Both the position numbers and the translations under genes were made by a program. A stretch of 16,976 nt of DNA from Lachnospiraceae bacterium. GTDB taxonomy: Bacteria; Bacillota; Clostridia; Lachnospirales; Lachnospiraceae. The notes beneath the pieces are model-generated. The model saw only the letters and a list, made by a program, of their open reading frames with translations, was not told where the DNA came from and searched no databases. Below are positions 8,198 through 15,187 of this stretch, in pieces. The DNA is taken from positions 1 through 16,976 of the forward strand of contig JAILIO010000269.1 of the NCBI GenBank assembly GCA_024695225.1, in the 5' to 3' direction. How positions within the stretch are numbered: the first letter of the stretch is position 1; each line of letters opens with the position of its first letter.

Positions 8198-9286
8198 TTA
8201 CTTGCGCATAAGTCCTATGAATTCGTCAAACAGGTAGGAGCTGTCGTGGGGTCCCGGGGAGCTTTCGGGATGGTACTGGACGCTGAATATCCGGTCCTCT
8301 TCACATTTCACCCCTTCCACAGTCTGATCCAGGAGATTCCTGTGGGTCACCGTAAGCCCCGTGCCTTCAAGGGATCTTTCATCGACGGCGTAGGAATGGT
8401 TCTGGGAAGTGATGCAGGTTTTCCCGAGGGCGATATCCTTCACGGGATGATTGCCTCCTCTGTGACCGAATTTAAGTTTGTAGGTTTTGGCTCCGCAGGC
8501 CAGGGATATTATCTGGTGTCCCAAACAGATCCCGAAGATCGGATATTTACCCCTGAGTTCTTTCACCAGGGATACGGCTTCCTGTACATCCGTGGGGTCC
8601 CCGGGGCCGTTTGAGAGAAATACGCCGTCAGGCCTTATCTGTTCGATATCATCCGGTGTAGCATCCCAGGGAAAGACCGTGATACTGCATCCTCTGTCCA
8701 CAAAGGACCGGAGTATATTCTCTTTCATCCCAAGGTCTATGGCAGCTATATGGTATCCTGGATTTACAGTTATAAAATTTTCCCTGATCTTTCTGCTGAC
8801 CCGGGAAACCGCATCACACTTGAGCTCGGTCTCATTTATCTTCTGAAGGCCTTCCTCGGGAGACGTATCTTCGTCGGTGATCAGAGCTTTGCAGGTTCCG
8901 GTGTTTCTGATCTTCCGCACAAGATCCCTGGTATCTATACCTGTGATACCGGGGATCTGAAATCTCTTCATAACTTCCGAAAGAGTCTCTGTGCTCCTGA
9001 AATTGGACGGGGTATCGTTGTAATCCCTCACAACAAATCCTCCCAGGGATGGATGCCGGGTCTCATAATCATCCTTGTTCATCCCGTAGTTTCCGATAAG
9101 GGGATAGGCCATGACCACAAACTGATCGGTATAGGAAGGGTCTGACAATATCTCCTGATATCCCACAGGAGATGTGTTGAACACCAGTTCACATACCCTG
9201 TCCCCACAGTCCGCGCCAAAAGCCTGTCCGAGATACTGGCTGCCGTCAGGCAGCATGAGCTTCCGTTTTTTTCCTTTGTAGATCAT
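8198..9286 (-). CDS. carA: Carbamoyl-phosphate synthase small (glutaminase) subunit
   Basis: 362 residues, the usual CarA size. It hydrolyses glutamine and passes ammonia to CarB. The N-terminal CarA-specific domain contains LPDGSQYLGQAFGA, ELVFNTSPVGYQEILSDPSY and ITGIDTRDLVRKIRNTG; the C-terminal class I glutamine amidotransferase domain has LSNGPGDP (225-232), the nucleophile Cys254 in GICLGHQ, and His339/Glu341 in YHPESSPGPHD, so the triad is complete. The frame stays open upstream into the end of asnB, but the true start is ATG 9286: a strong GAAGGGGGG lies 5 bases before it and MIYKGKKRKLMLPDG is where CarA homology begins. It is 86 bases after asnB and 22 before carB, most likely in the same transcript. 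Confidence 0.96.
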   Translation of the reverse strand: MIYKGKKRKLMLPDGSQYLGQAFGADCGDRVCELVFNTSPVGYQEILSDPSYTDQFVVMAYPLIGNYGMNKDDYETRHPSLGGFVVRDYNDTPSNFRSTETLSEVMKRFQIPGITGIDTRDLVRKIRNTGTCKALITDEDTSPEEGLQKINETELKCDAVSRVSRKIRENFITVNPGYHIAAIDLGMKENILRSFVDRGCSITVFPWDATPDDIEQIRPDGVFLSNGPGDPTDVQEAVSLVKELRGKYPIFGICLGHQIISLACGAKTYKLKFGHRGGNHPVKDIALGKTCITSQNHSYAVDERSLEGTGLTVTHRNLLDQTVEGVKCEEDRIFSVQYHPESSPGPHDSSYLFDEFIGLMRK

Positions 9287-9324
9287 AATACCCCCCTTCA
9301 GAAAGACAGTCTTAAACCTTAAGT

Positions 9325-9359
9325 TCCGGATCCCCGTCGCTTCCCACAGAGGATCCGGA
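9325..9359 (-). promoter_or_regulatory. Hairpin in the asnB-carA spacer (carA leader)
   Basis: TCCGGATCCTC (9359-9349) pairs with GGGGATCCGGA (9335-9325) as an 11-bp stem with one G-U pair and a 13-base loop. No T-run follows, so it is not a classic intrinsic terminator; it may be a processing or stability element, or part of an attenuator. It follows an AT-rich motif that is also found in the glnN-asnB spacer. Confidence 0.5.
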
Positions 9360-9364
9360 TGAAC

Positions 9365-9375
9365 GTATTTATTTA
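9365..9375 (-). repeat. TAAATAAATAC motif, copy 1 (asnB stop / carA leader)
   Basis: An 11-base motif read on the minus strand that begins with the asnB stop codon. The identical 11 bases recur at 11045-11055, and in both places a long GC-containing hairpin starts a few bases later. Confidence 0.5.
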
Positions 9376-10959
9376 CACCCCGCTGGCCCCGTAGTTTTTG
9401 AGGACCCTGGCGGAGGGATCGTTCACGTCGCAACCTTCCCAGTCCCGGTTTGGCATCCAGAAATCCTTCACCATCTGTGACTGTCCGGGATAGTATTTCT
9501 CGAAGATGTCCCTGTACAGCAGGGATTCTTTTGTAAAGGGCCGGGCGTGGTCGTATTTTTCGCATCCCGCCTCAAATTCCTCATCGGTATATTGTGTTTC
9601 CGCATATTCCTTCAGATGATCCACCATGGAATGCCCCACCGCATCGGAGAAGGCCGCCTTTTCCCTGAAGAGTATCTCATCCGGGAGATAATTGCCGCCC
9701 TCAAAAGCATGGCGCAGAAGGTATTTGCCCTTATTGTAATGATTGCGTTTCATCTCCGGGTCTATGGCCATGCAATACCTGACAAAGTCAAGGTCACCAA
9801 AGGGTACCCTGGCCTCCAGAGAGTTCACGGATATGCATCTGTCAGCCCTGAGCACATCGTACATGTGGAGTTCCCTCACCCTCTTCTGGGCTTCCTTTTG
9901 GAAAGCCTCGGCGGAGGGGGCAAAATCCGTGTATTTATATCCGAAGATCTCATCCGAAACCTCGCCGGTCAGGATGACCCTGATGTCTGTCTGCTCATGG
10001 ATGGCCTTGCACAACAGATACATTCCCATGCTGGCCCGGATGGTGGTTATATCGTAAGTCCCCAGGAGATATATCACATCGGGAAGAGCGTTTATGACGT
10101 CATCCCGGGAAATAATGACTTCGGTGTGGTCAGCTCCCAGGAAATCCGCGGTCTGTTTCGCGTATTTAAGGTCTATGGCATCTTCGTTCATGCCTATGGC
10201 AAATGTGCGGATGGGGACGCTGCTCTTTCTCGCTGCGATGCTGCAGACCAGAGATGAATCAAGACCTCCGGAGAGGAGAAACCCCACCTTTGAGTCGGCG
10301 ATCAGCCTCTTTTCCACCCCACATATCAGTTTCTCTTTTATGTTTGAGCACACGGTCTCCATGTCATCCTTTATGACCTCACTGACCGCAGCTATATCAC
10401 AGTACTGCACAAATTCCCCGTTCCGGTAATAATGTCCCGGAGGGAAGGGACGTATCTCGCTGTCTGTGATGACGATCAGGTTCTTGGGCTCACTGGCAAA
10501 GACCATATTTCCGTTTTTGTCATGGGCATAATAAAGCGGCCGTATTCCAATAGGGTCCCTGGCCGCGATCCACTCGTCATTCCTGCCGTCGTATATCACA
10601 CAGGCAAACTCCGCATCCAGCATTTTAAAGCATTCTGTTCCGTATTCGAAATAAAGAGGCAGCAGTATCTCACAGTCGCTGTCGCTTTCAAAGGAATAAC
10701 CCTTGCGGATCAGTTCATCCCTCATGGCTTTGAAACCGTAGATCTCACCGTTACACACAACAGAACAGCCTGAGAGGTAAAAGGGCTGCATCCCCTCCGG
10801 GGTCAGTCCCATTATGGAGAGCCTGCGGAAACCCATAAGCCCTCTCTTCACTTCCATTATCCTGCTGTCATCCGGGCCTCTGGATGTAGTCTTATCCAAA
10901 GCCTCTGTAAATAATTTCTCATCCGTGTCATGGCCGCACCATGCTATGATAGAACACAT
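9373..10959 (-). CDS. asnB: Asparagine synthetase, glutamine-hydrolysing (class II)
   Basis: 528 residues, close to AsnB of enterobacteria (about 554). It transfers the amide nitrogen of glutamine to aspartate with ATP going to AMP. Cys2 directly after the start methionine is the class II glutaminase nucleophile; FRRLSIM (44-50) and CNGEIYG (69-75) line the glutamine pocket. The synthetase half has the PP-loop SGGLDSS (230-236) and GEVSDEIFGYKY, plus EARVPFGDLDFVRY. The pattern EARVPF and the overall length fit AsnB rather than the related beta-lactam synthetases. ATG 10959 is supported by GAGGAGG eight bases upstream and by the need for Cys at position 2. It lies between glnN and carA, so the gene order places glutamine users after glutamine makers. 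The long hairpin at 10995-11039 is in its leader. Confidence 0.95.
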   Translation of the reverse strand: MCSIIAWCGHDTDEKLFTEALDKTTSRGPDDSRIMEVKRGLMGFRRLSIMGLTPEGMQPFYLSGCSVVCNGEIYGFKAMRDELIRKGYSFESDSDCEILLPLYFEYGTECFKMLDAEFACVIYDGRNDEWIAARDPIGIRPLYYAHDKNGNMVFASEPKNLIVITDSEIRPFPPGHYYRNGEFVQYCDIAAVSEVIKDDMETVCSNIKEKLICGVEKRLIADSKVGFLLSGGLDSSLVCSIAARKSSVPIRTFAIGMNEDAIDLKYAKQTADFLGADHTEVIISRDDVINALPDVIYLLGTYDITTIRASMGMYLLCKAIHEQTDIRVILTGEVSDEIFGYKYTDFAPSAEAFQKEAQKRVRELHMYDVLRADRCISVNSLEARVPFGDLDFVRYCMAIDPEMKRNHYNKGKYLLRHAFEGGNYLPDEILFREKAAFSDAVGHSMVDHLKEYAETQYTDEEFEAGCEKYDHARPFTKESLLYRDIFEKYYPGQSQMVKDFWMPNRDWEGCDVNDPSARVLKNYGASGV

Positions 10960-10994
10960 TTTTTGATCCTCCTCGCCCCTTTGGTTCTCTCACT

Positions 10995-11039
10995 CTATAT
11001 CGACAGGCAGATCGCAGATGCGGTCTCCTGTCGACATAG
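10995..11039 (-). promoter_or_regulatory. 45-base near-perfect hairpin in the glnN-asnB spacer
   Basis: On the minus strand CTATGTCGACAGG (11039-11027) pairs with CCTGTCGATATAG (11007-10995): 13 bp with one G-U. Inside, AGACCGCA (11026-11019) pairs with TGCGATCT (11016-11009) with one mismatch and a very small loop; one base (11008) bulges. No T-run follows on the minus strand. A weak promoter candidate, TTTACA with TATGTC at 17 bp, overlaps its upstream side. It may act as a 3' stabiliser for glnN, an RNase processing site or a leader regulator of asnB. Confidence 0.6.
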
Positions 11040-11044
11040 GAATG

Positions 11045-11055
11045 GTATTTATTTA
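11045..11055 (-). repeat. TAAATAAATAC motif, copy 2 (after glnN)
   Basis: Second copy of the 11-base motif found at 9365-9375, here 9 bases after the glnN stop and just before the 45-base hairpin. The flanking bases are also similar (ccATTC here, cgTTC in copy 1). Confidence 0.5.
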
Positions 11056-11064
11056 TGTAAATGA

Positions 11065-13170
11065 TCATCTGACGCTGAAAAGCAGATCTCCGTATGAAGG
11101 GAAGGGCCAGCATTCGGATGCCACAAGGGTTTCAGCCTCGTCTGCAGCAGCCCTCAGTTCTCCCATCTTGGGCAGAAGGTTATCCCTTATGGATGCGCTT
11201 TCCTCGATGACTGTGGAAGCATCTCCCAGTTTCAGGATGGCGCCCTCAAGTTCTCCGCTTCTCTCGTATATCTGGTCTGCCAGCACCGAAAGCCTGGAGA
11301 CCACCGATGTCTCGTATGTGCATGCAAGTCCTGCGGCAATTGCTTTCTTCGCGGACACTGTCCTGGAAAGCTTGTCGGAATAGCACTCTATCGCGGGCAG
11401 GATCTCCTTGCGCGCCATATCGATCATGGTGTTGGCTTCGATGTGGACCTGCTTGCAGTAGTTCTCCAGCATGATCTCACAGCGGGATTCCAGTTCGGCT
11501 TTGCTGAACACCTTGTGGGATGTCAGCATGGTCACATTCTTTTCATCCAGGAGATGAGGCATGCAGTCGGGGGTTGTGCGGTAGTTGCTGAGCCCTCTCA
11601 CCTCGGTGGCCTCCTTAACCCAGGCGTCGTCATAACCGTTTCCGTTGAAGAGGATCCTCTTGTGATCGGAAATGGTCTTGCGGATCATCTCGTGAAGGGT
11701 GCTTTCGAAATCTTCCGCCCCTTCCAGCCTGTCAGCGTAGATCTTCAGTGACTCTGCCACTGCGGAGTTCAGCATGATGTTTGCGCAGGCTATGCTGTTT
11801 GATGAGCCAAGGCTCCTGAATTCGAATTTGTTGCCGGTGAAGGCAAAGGGTGATGTCCTGTTCCTGTCGGTATTGTCCCTAGGGAATGCGGGAAGCACAT
11901 CCACACCCAGTTTCATTATCTTCTTCTCTGTTCCGCTGTAAGGGATATCCTTTTCGATGGCGTCCAGGATGGCTGAAAGCTCATCACCCAGGAAGACGGA
12001 TATGACTGCGGGCGGGGCCTCATTTGCCCCGAGTCTGTGGTCGTTCCCGGCTGTGGCAACTGACAGTCTCAGAAGATCCTGATAATCATCCACCGCCTTT
12101 ATCACTGCGCAGAGGAACAGCAGGAACTGGGCGTTTTCGTAAGGGGTTTCACCGGGGGAAAGAAGGTTTATGCCTGTGTCTGTGGATATGGACCAGTTGT
12201 TGTGTTTTCCGCTGCCGTTCACTCCCGCGAAAGGTTTCTCGTGAAGGAGACATACAAGGCCGTGTCTTGTGGCCACCTTCTGCATGATCTCCATTGTCAG
12301 CTGGTTCTGGTCTGTGGCAATGTTTGTCGTGGAATAGATGGGGGCCAGCTCGTGCTGGGCGGGGGAAACCTCGTTGTGCTCTGTCTTTGCCAGCACTCCC
12401 AGTTTCCAGAGTTCCTCGTTCAGATCGCACATGAATTCCTGTACTCTGGGTTTGATCACTCCGAAGTAATGGTCATCCATCTCCTGGCCCTTGGGAGATC
12501 TGGCGCCGTACAGGGTCCTTCCGGTGAAGCGAAGGTCAGGTCTCTGATCGTACATCTCTTTTGTGATAAGGAAATACTCCTGTTCAGGGCCCACAGAGGT
12601 CTTAACATTTTTGGCGGAAGTGTTTCCGAAGAGCCTGAGGATCCTGAGTGCCTGTCTGTTCAGGGCTTCCATGGAACGAAGGAGAGGGGTTTTCTTGTCC
12701 AATGCCTCTCCGCCGTATGAACAGAAGGCTGTGGGGATGCAGAGTGTCTTGTCCTTTATGAAGGCGTAGGATGTGGGATCCCATGCGGTGTATCCCCTGG
12801 CCTCAAATGTGGCTCTTATCCCGCCGGTGGGGAACGACGAAGCATCCGGCTCACCCTGTATCAGTTCTTTCCCTGAAAATTCCATTATCACGCTCCCGTC
12901 GGGTGAGGGAGAGATAAATGCATCATGCTTTTCGGCTGTCACACCGGTAAGAGGCTGGAACCAGTGTGTAAAATGTGTTGCTCCCTTTTCGATGGCCCAC
13001 TCCTTCATGGCCTGCGCCACGGACTCTGCCACGCTGGGGTCCACTTTTCTTCCCTGGTCGATGGTCTTTCTGAGAGAAGAATAGACTTTTGAAGAAAGTC
13101 TGGATCTCATCTGACGGTCATCAAAGACCATTGCTCCAAAGATTTCGGGTACTGATGTTACTTCTTTCAT
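11065..13170 (-). CDS. glnN: Glutamine synthetase type III
   Basis: 701 residues, the size of the GSIII family (around 700-730), which forms dodecamers unlike GSI in sequence. It makes glutamine from glutamate, ammonium and ATP. Diagnostic stretches: WFQPLTGVTAEKHD, FPTGGIRATFEARGYTAWDP, GPEQEYFL (metal-ligand glutamates), AGVNGSGKHNNWS, the GSIII-specific GNDHRLGANEAPPA, and NRTSPFAFTGNKFEFR. No key residue appears lost, so this is probably the main assimilatory enzyme of the locus. ATG 13170 has AAGGAGG six bases upstream. Its leader carries a promoter (13263-13291), a hexaloop hairpin and an overlapping terminator, matching the arrangement before amt, so control by the ANTAR protein is likely. 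The stop is followed by a 105-base structured spacer before asnB. Confidence 0.97.
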   Translation of the reverse strand: MKEVTSVPEIFGAMVFDDRQMRSRLSSKVYSSLRKTIDQGRKVDPSVAESVAQAMKEWAIEKGATHFTHWFQPLTGVTAEKHDAFISPSPDGSVIMEFSGKELIQGEPDASSFPTGGIRATFEARGYTAWDPTSYAFIKDKTLCIPTAFCSYGGEALDKKTPLLRSMEALNRQALRILRLFGNTSAKNVKTSVGPEQEYFLITKEMYDQRPDLRFTGRTLYGARSPKGQEMDDHYFGVIKPRVQEFMCDLNEELWKLGVLAKTEHNEVSPAQHELAPIYSTTNIATDQNQLTMEIMQKVATRHGLVCLLHEKPFAGVNGSGKHNNWSISTDTGINLLSPGETPYENAQFLLFLCAVIKAVDDYQDLLRLSVATAGNDHRLGANEAPPAVISVFLGDELSAILDAIEKDIPYSGTEKKIMKLGVDVLPAFPRDNTDRNRTSPFAFTGNKFEFRSLGSSNSIACANIMLNSAVAESLKIYADRLEGAEDFESTLHEMIRKTISDHKRILFNGNGYDDAWVKEATEVRGLSNYRTTPDCMPHLLDEKNVTMLTSHKVFSKAELESRCEIMLENYCKQVHIEANTMIDMARKEILPAIECYSDKLSRTVSAKKAIAAGLACTYETSVVSRLSVLADQIYERSGELEGAILKLGDASTVIEESASIRDNLLPKMGELRAAADEAETLVASECWPFPSYGDLLFSVR

Positions 13171-13193
13171 GACGATCCTCCTTATTTTTTTGT

Positions 13194-13246
13194 AAAAAGA
13201 AAGACAAAGGCGCCTTTTCTGTAGTGTTTACAGAAAAGACGCCTTT
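13194..13246 (-). terminator. Leader terminator (attenuator) of glnN
   Basis: AAAGGCGTC TTTTCTGTA (13246-13229) pairs over 18 bp with TACAGAAAA GGCGCCTTT (13223-13206), one G-U pair, 5-base loop, followed by the T-rich GTCTTTCTTTTT (13205-13194). This is a strong intrinsic terminator placed after the glnN promoter and before its ribosome binding site, so it must be bypassed for expression. It also lies downstream of amt and can end that transcript. Confidence 0.85.
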
Positions 13247-13254
13247 GCCTTTTC
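13233..13254 (-). promoter_or_regulatory. ANTAR-type hexaloop antiterminator hairpin, glnN leader
   Basis: GAAAAGGC (13254-13247) pairs with GUCUUUUC (13240-13233), 8 bp with one G-U, around the six-base loop AAAGGC (13246-13241). The loop has A at position 1 and G at position 4, the pattern bound by ANTAR proteins. Loop and 3' arm are the first 14 bases of the terminator's 5' arm, so the two structures exclude each other. The predicted transcript start is only a few bases upstream, leaving no room for a second hexaloop hairpin. Confidence 0.75.
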
Positions 13255-13258
13255 AAAT

Positions 13259-13280
13259 GGTTACAATACTACGGTTACAA
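13259..13280 (-). repeat. Direct repeat TTGTAACC x2 in the glnN promoter
   Basis: Two copies of TTGTAACC (13280-13273 and 13266-13259) spaced 14 bases start to start. One lies in the promoter spacer and the other overlaps the -10 box, where a bound protein would block RNA polymerase. No known operator consensus is recognised. Confidence 0.45.
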
Positions 13281-13291
13281 AACTATGTCAA
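13263..13291 (-). promoter_or_regulatory. Sigma-A type promoter of glnN
   Basis: A perfect TTGACA (13291-13286), 17 bp, then TATTGT (13268-13263, 4 of 6). It starts 11 bases after the amt stop. The predicted start of transcription is near 13256-13258, immediately before the hexaloop hairpin. Confidence 0.7.
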
Positions 13292-13301
13292 TGATTATTT
13301 T

Positions 13302-15080
13302 TTATTCCACATCCTGAAGAGCGTCGAAGCCTTCCTCACCGGTCCTGATCTTCACAACGTTCTCAACATTGTAGATAAAGATCTTGCCGTCTCCGATATG
13401 TCCGGTATAAAGGGTCTTCTTGGCAACTTCTATGACCTTGCGGACAGGCACTGCGCAGACTACAACGTCGATACGGATCTTGGGCAGGAGCGTGGGTTCC
13501 AGTTCGACTCCGCGGTAGTACTCAGGCTGCCCCTTCTGGGCGCCACATCCCATGACGTGGGATACAGTCATTCCGGTGATGCCTATGGATACCAGCGAGT
13601 TCTTTAAGCGCTCCAGATTTCTCTCCCTGCAGAGGATCTCTATCTTTGTCATCTTTGCAGAACCCTTCTGCATGGTCTGCTCGTCCACATTGGGGGCCAC
13701 TTTCACTTCCACTGCACTCTCTTCGGAAGCTATATCCAGATCTCCCAGTTCAATATCCGTCATGCCCTCAAGATACTCTGCGCCGTAAGAGTTCTGTATC
13801 TCAAAGTCTGCATAGGCGCTGGGAAGACCGTGTTCTGCCTGATCCAGACCGGTTATCTCTTCCTCTGCCGTGGCGCGGAGGCCGAGAGTCATATTGATCA
13901 GAGCAAATGTGATCCAGATGGTCACAGCCGTAAACGCTGCAGTACATGCCATTCCGAGGATCTGTATCCCCAGGAGCTTGAAGCCGCCGCCGTAGAAAAG
14001 ACCCAGCATGGGATTTCCTGCGGAATCAGCAAGTCCGTATGTGGGAGCCGTATCAGTTGCGAAGAGACCGACAGCCACTGTGCCCCACACACCGTTGATC
14101 ATGTGAACCGCAACTGCGCCCACCGGATCGTCGACATACAGTTTGTGATCCAAAAACCATACTCCGAACACTACCAGAACACCTGCCACAGCGCCTACAA
14201 CAGTTGCTCCAAAGGCGTCCACCACATCACAGGGTGCGGTGATGGCCACAAGGCCTGCAAGAGAAGCGTTCAGACACATGGAAACATCGGGTTTTCCAAA
14301 ACGGATCCAGGTAAAGATCATACATACCACGGTTGCCACTGCGGGAGCTATGGTTGTGGTTACGAAGATAGAACCCAGCTGATCAACGCTTGTGGCTGCA
14401 GCTCCGTTGAATCCGTACCAGCCAAGCCACAGGATGAATACTCCGAGAGCGCCCAGGGGAAGGTTATGACCGGGGAATGCATTGACCTTTACGATCTTTC
14501 CTGCCTTGTCCTTTACAAACTTTCCGATACGGGGACCTTCCATGGCAGCTCCGATCAGAGCGCAGATACCGCCCACCATGTGTATGCAGTTGGAACCTGC
14601 AAAATCGTGGAAGCCCATCTGTGCAAGCCAGCCTCCGCCCCAGGTCCAGTGGGCCTCTATGGGGTAAATGATACCGGAGATGACTGCGGAGTACACACAG
14701 TATGAAATGAAACGTGTGCGCTCAGCCATGGCTCCCGATACGATGGTGGCTGTGGTAGCACAGAACACCAGGTTGAACACGAAGTTCGACCAGCCAAACT
14801 CCGCATAGTTTGTGAAGATATCCATGTTGGGTATACCCACCAGCCCGAACAGGGCATCCTCACCTAAAAACAGTCCGAAACCGATAACGATGAACATCAC
14901 GGTTCCTATGCAGAAATCCATCAGGTTCTTCATGATGATATTTCCCGCATTCTTGGCTCTGGTGAAACCGGCCTCCACCATTGCAAAACCGGCCTGCATC
15001 CAGAACACCAGGGCAGCGCCTATGAGAAACCAGACACCGTACACCTCACTTGTTACATAATCCATGATCTCTTGTGACAT
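13302..15080 (-). CDS. amt: Ammonium transporter Amt with fused C-terminal PII (GlnK) domain
   Basis: 592 residues from ATG 15080. Residues 1 to about 403 are an Amt/AmtB channel: MQAGFAMVEAGFTRAKNAGNI near the N-terminus and the pore twin histidines at His167 (GSNCIHM) and His326 (GAVAVHM). The Amt tail GLRATAEEEITGLDQAEHG (400-418) is the segment that GlnK normally contacts. An acidic linker (about 420-476) leads to a complete PII domain, 477-592. Relative to PII numbering, Gln39 (Q515), Lys58 (K534) and Lys90 (K566, in GDGKIF) are kept, so ATP and 2-oxoglutarate binding looks intact; the uridylylated Tyr51 is Leu527. The channel thus carries its own metabolite-gated plug. TTG 15086 is possible but too close to GAGGAGG; ATG 15080 is spaced 9 bases from it. 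A leader with terminator and ANTAR hairpin precedes the gene. Confidence 0.96.
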   Translation of the reverse strand: MSQEIMDYVTSEVYGVWFLIGAALVFWMQAGFAMVEAGFTRAKNAGNIIMKNLMDFCIGTVMFIVIGFGLFLGEDALFGLVGIPNMDIFTNYAEFGWSNFVFNLVFCATTATIVSGAMAERTRFISYCVYSAVISGIIYPIEAHWTWGGGWLAQMGFHDFAGSNCIHMVGGICALIGAAMEGPRIGKFVKDKAGKIVKVNAFPGHNLPLGALGVFILWLGWYGFNGAAATSVDQLGSIFVTTTIAPAVATVVCMIFTWIRFGKPDVSMCLNASLAGLVAITAPCDVVDAFGATVVGAVAGVLVVFGVWFLDHKLYVDDPVGAVAVHMINGVWGTVAVGLFATDTAPTYGLADSAGNPMLGLFYGGGFKLLGIQILGMACTAAFTAVTIWITFALINMTLGLRATAEEEITGLDQAEHGLPSAYADFEIQNSYGAEYLEGMTDIELGDLDIASEESAVEVKVAPNVDEQTMQKGSAKMTKIEILCRERNLERLKNSLVSIGITGMTVSHVMGCGAQKGQPEYYRGVELEPTLLPKIRIDVVVCAVPVRKVIEVAKKTLYTGHIGDGKIFIYNVENVVKIRTGEEGFDALQDVE

Positions 15081-15107
15081 TTTCAACTTCCTCCTCTCAT
15101 TTTTTAT

Positions 15108-15158
15108 AAAAGAAAAAGACGCCTTTTCTGTTGTGTATCAAACAGAAAAGACGCCTTT
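15108..15158 (-). terminator. Leader terminator (attenuator) between the ANTAR gene and amt
   Basis: AAAGGCGTC TTTTCTGTT (15158-15141) pairs over 18 bp with AACAGAAAA GGCGTCTTT (15132-15115), two G-U pairs, 8-base loop, followed by TTCTTTT (15114-15108). It begins 30 bases after the ANTAR stop and ends just before the amt ribosome binding site. It would end the glnA-ANTAR transcript unless antitermination occurs. Compared with the glnN copy, the closing pair is U-A here and A-U there, a compensatory change. Confidence 0.85.
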
Positions 15159-15166
15159 GCCTTTTC
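15145..15166 (-). promoter_or_regulatory. ANTAR-type hexaloop antiterminator hairpin, amt leader
   Basis: The 22 bases are identical to those at 13233-13254: stem GAAAAGGC/GUCUUUUC and loop AAAGGC (A1, G4). The loop plus 3' arm are the start of the terminator's 5' arm. Identity to the glnN leader extends over 28 bases (15143-15170 here), far more than for surrounding non-coding bases. I found no convincing promoter between the ANTAR gene and this hairpin, so amt is probably expressed by read-through. Confidence 0.75.
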
Positions 15167-15187
15167 AAAAGTTATTTAGTTTTTGTC

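Noticed and set aside
9287..9372. PyrR-type attenuator before carA
   Set aside because: I could not find the conserved PyrR-binding loop, and no intrinsic terminator precedes carA.
9287..9565. N-terminal extension of carA by 93 codons
   Set aside because: The extension is a shadow of the asnB 3' end in another frame; CarA homology and a strong ribosome binding site begin at ATG 9286.
10960..11064. Third ANTAR hexaloop target before asnB
   Set aside because: The long hairpin there has no six-base loop with A1 and G4, and no terminator with a T-run overlaps it.
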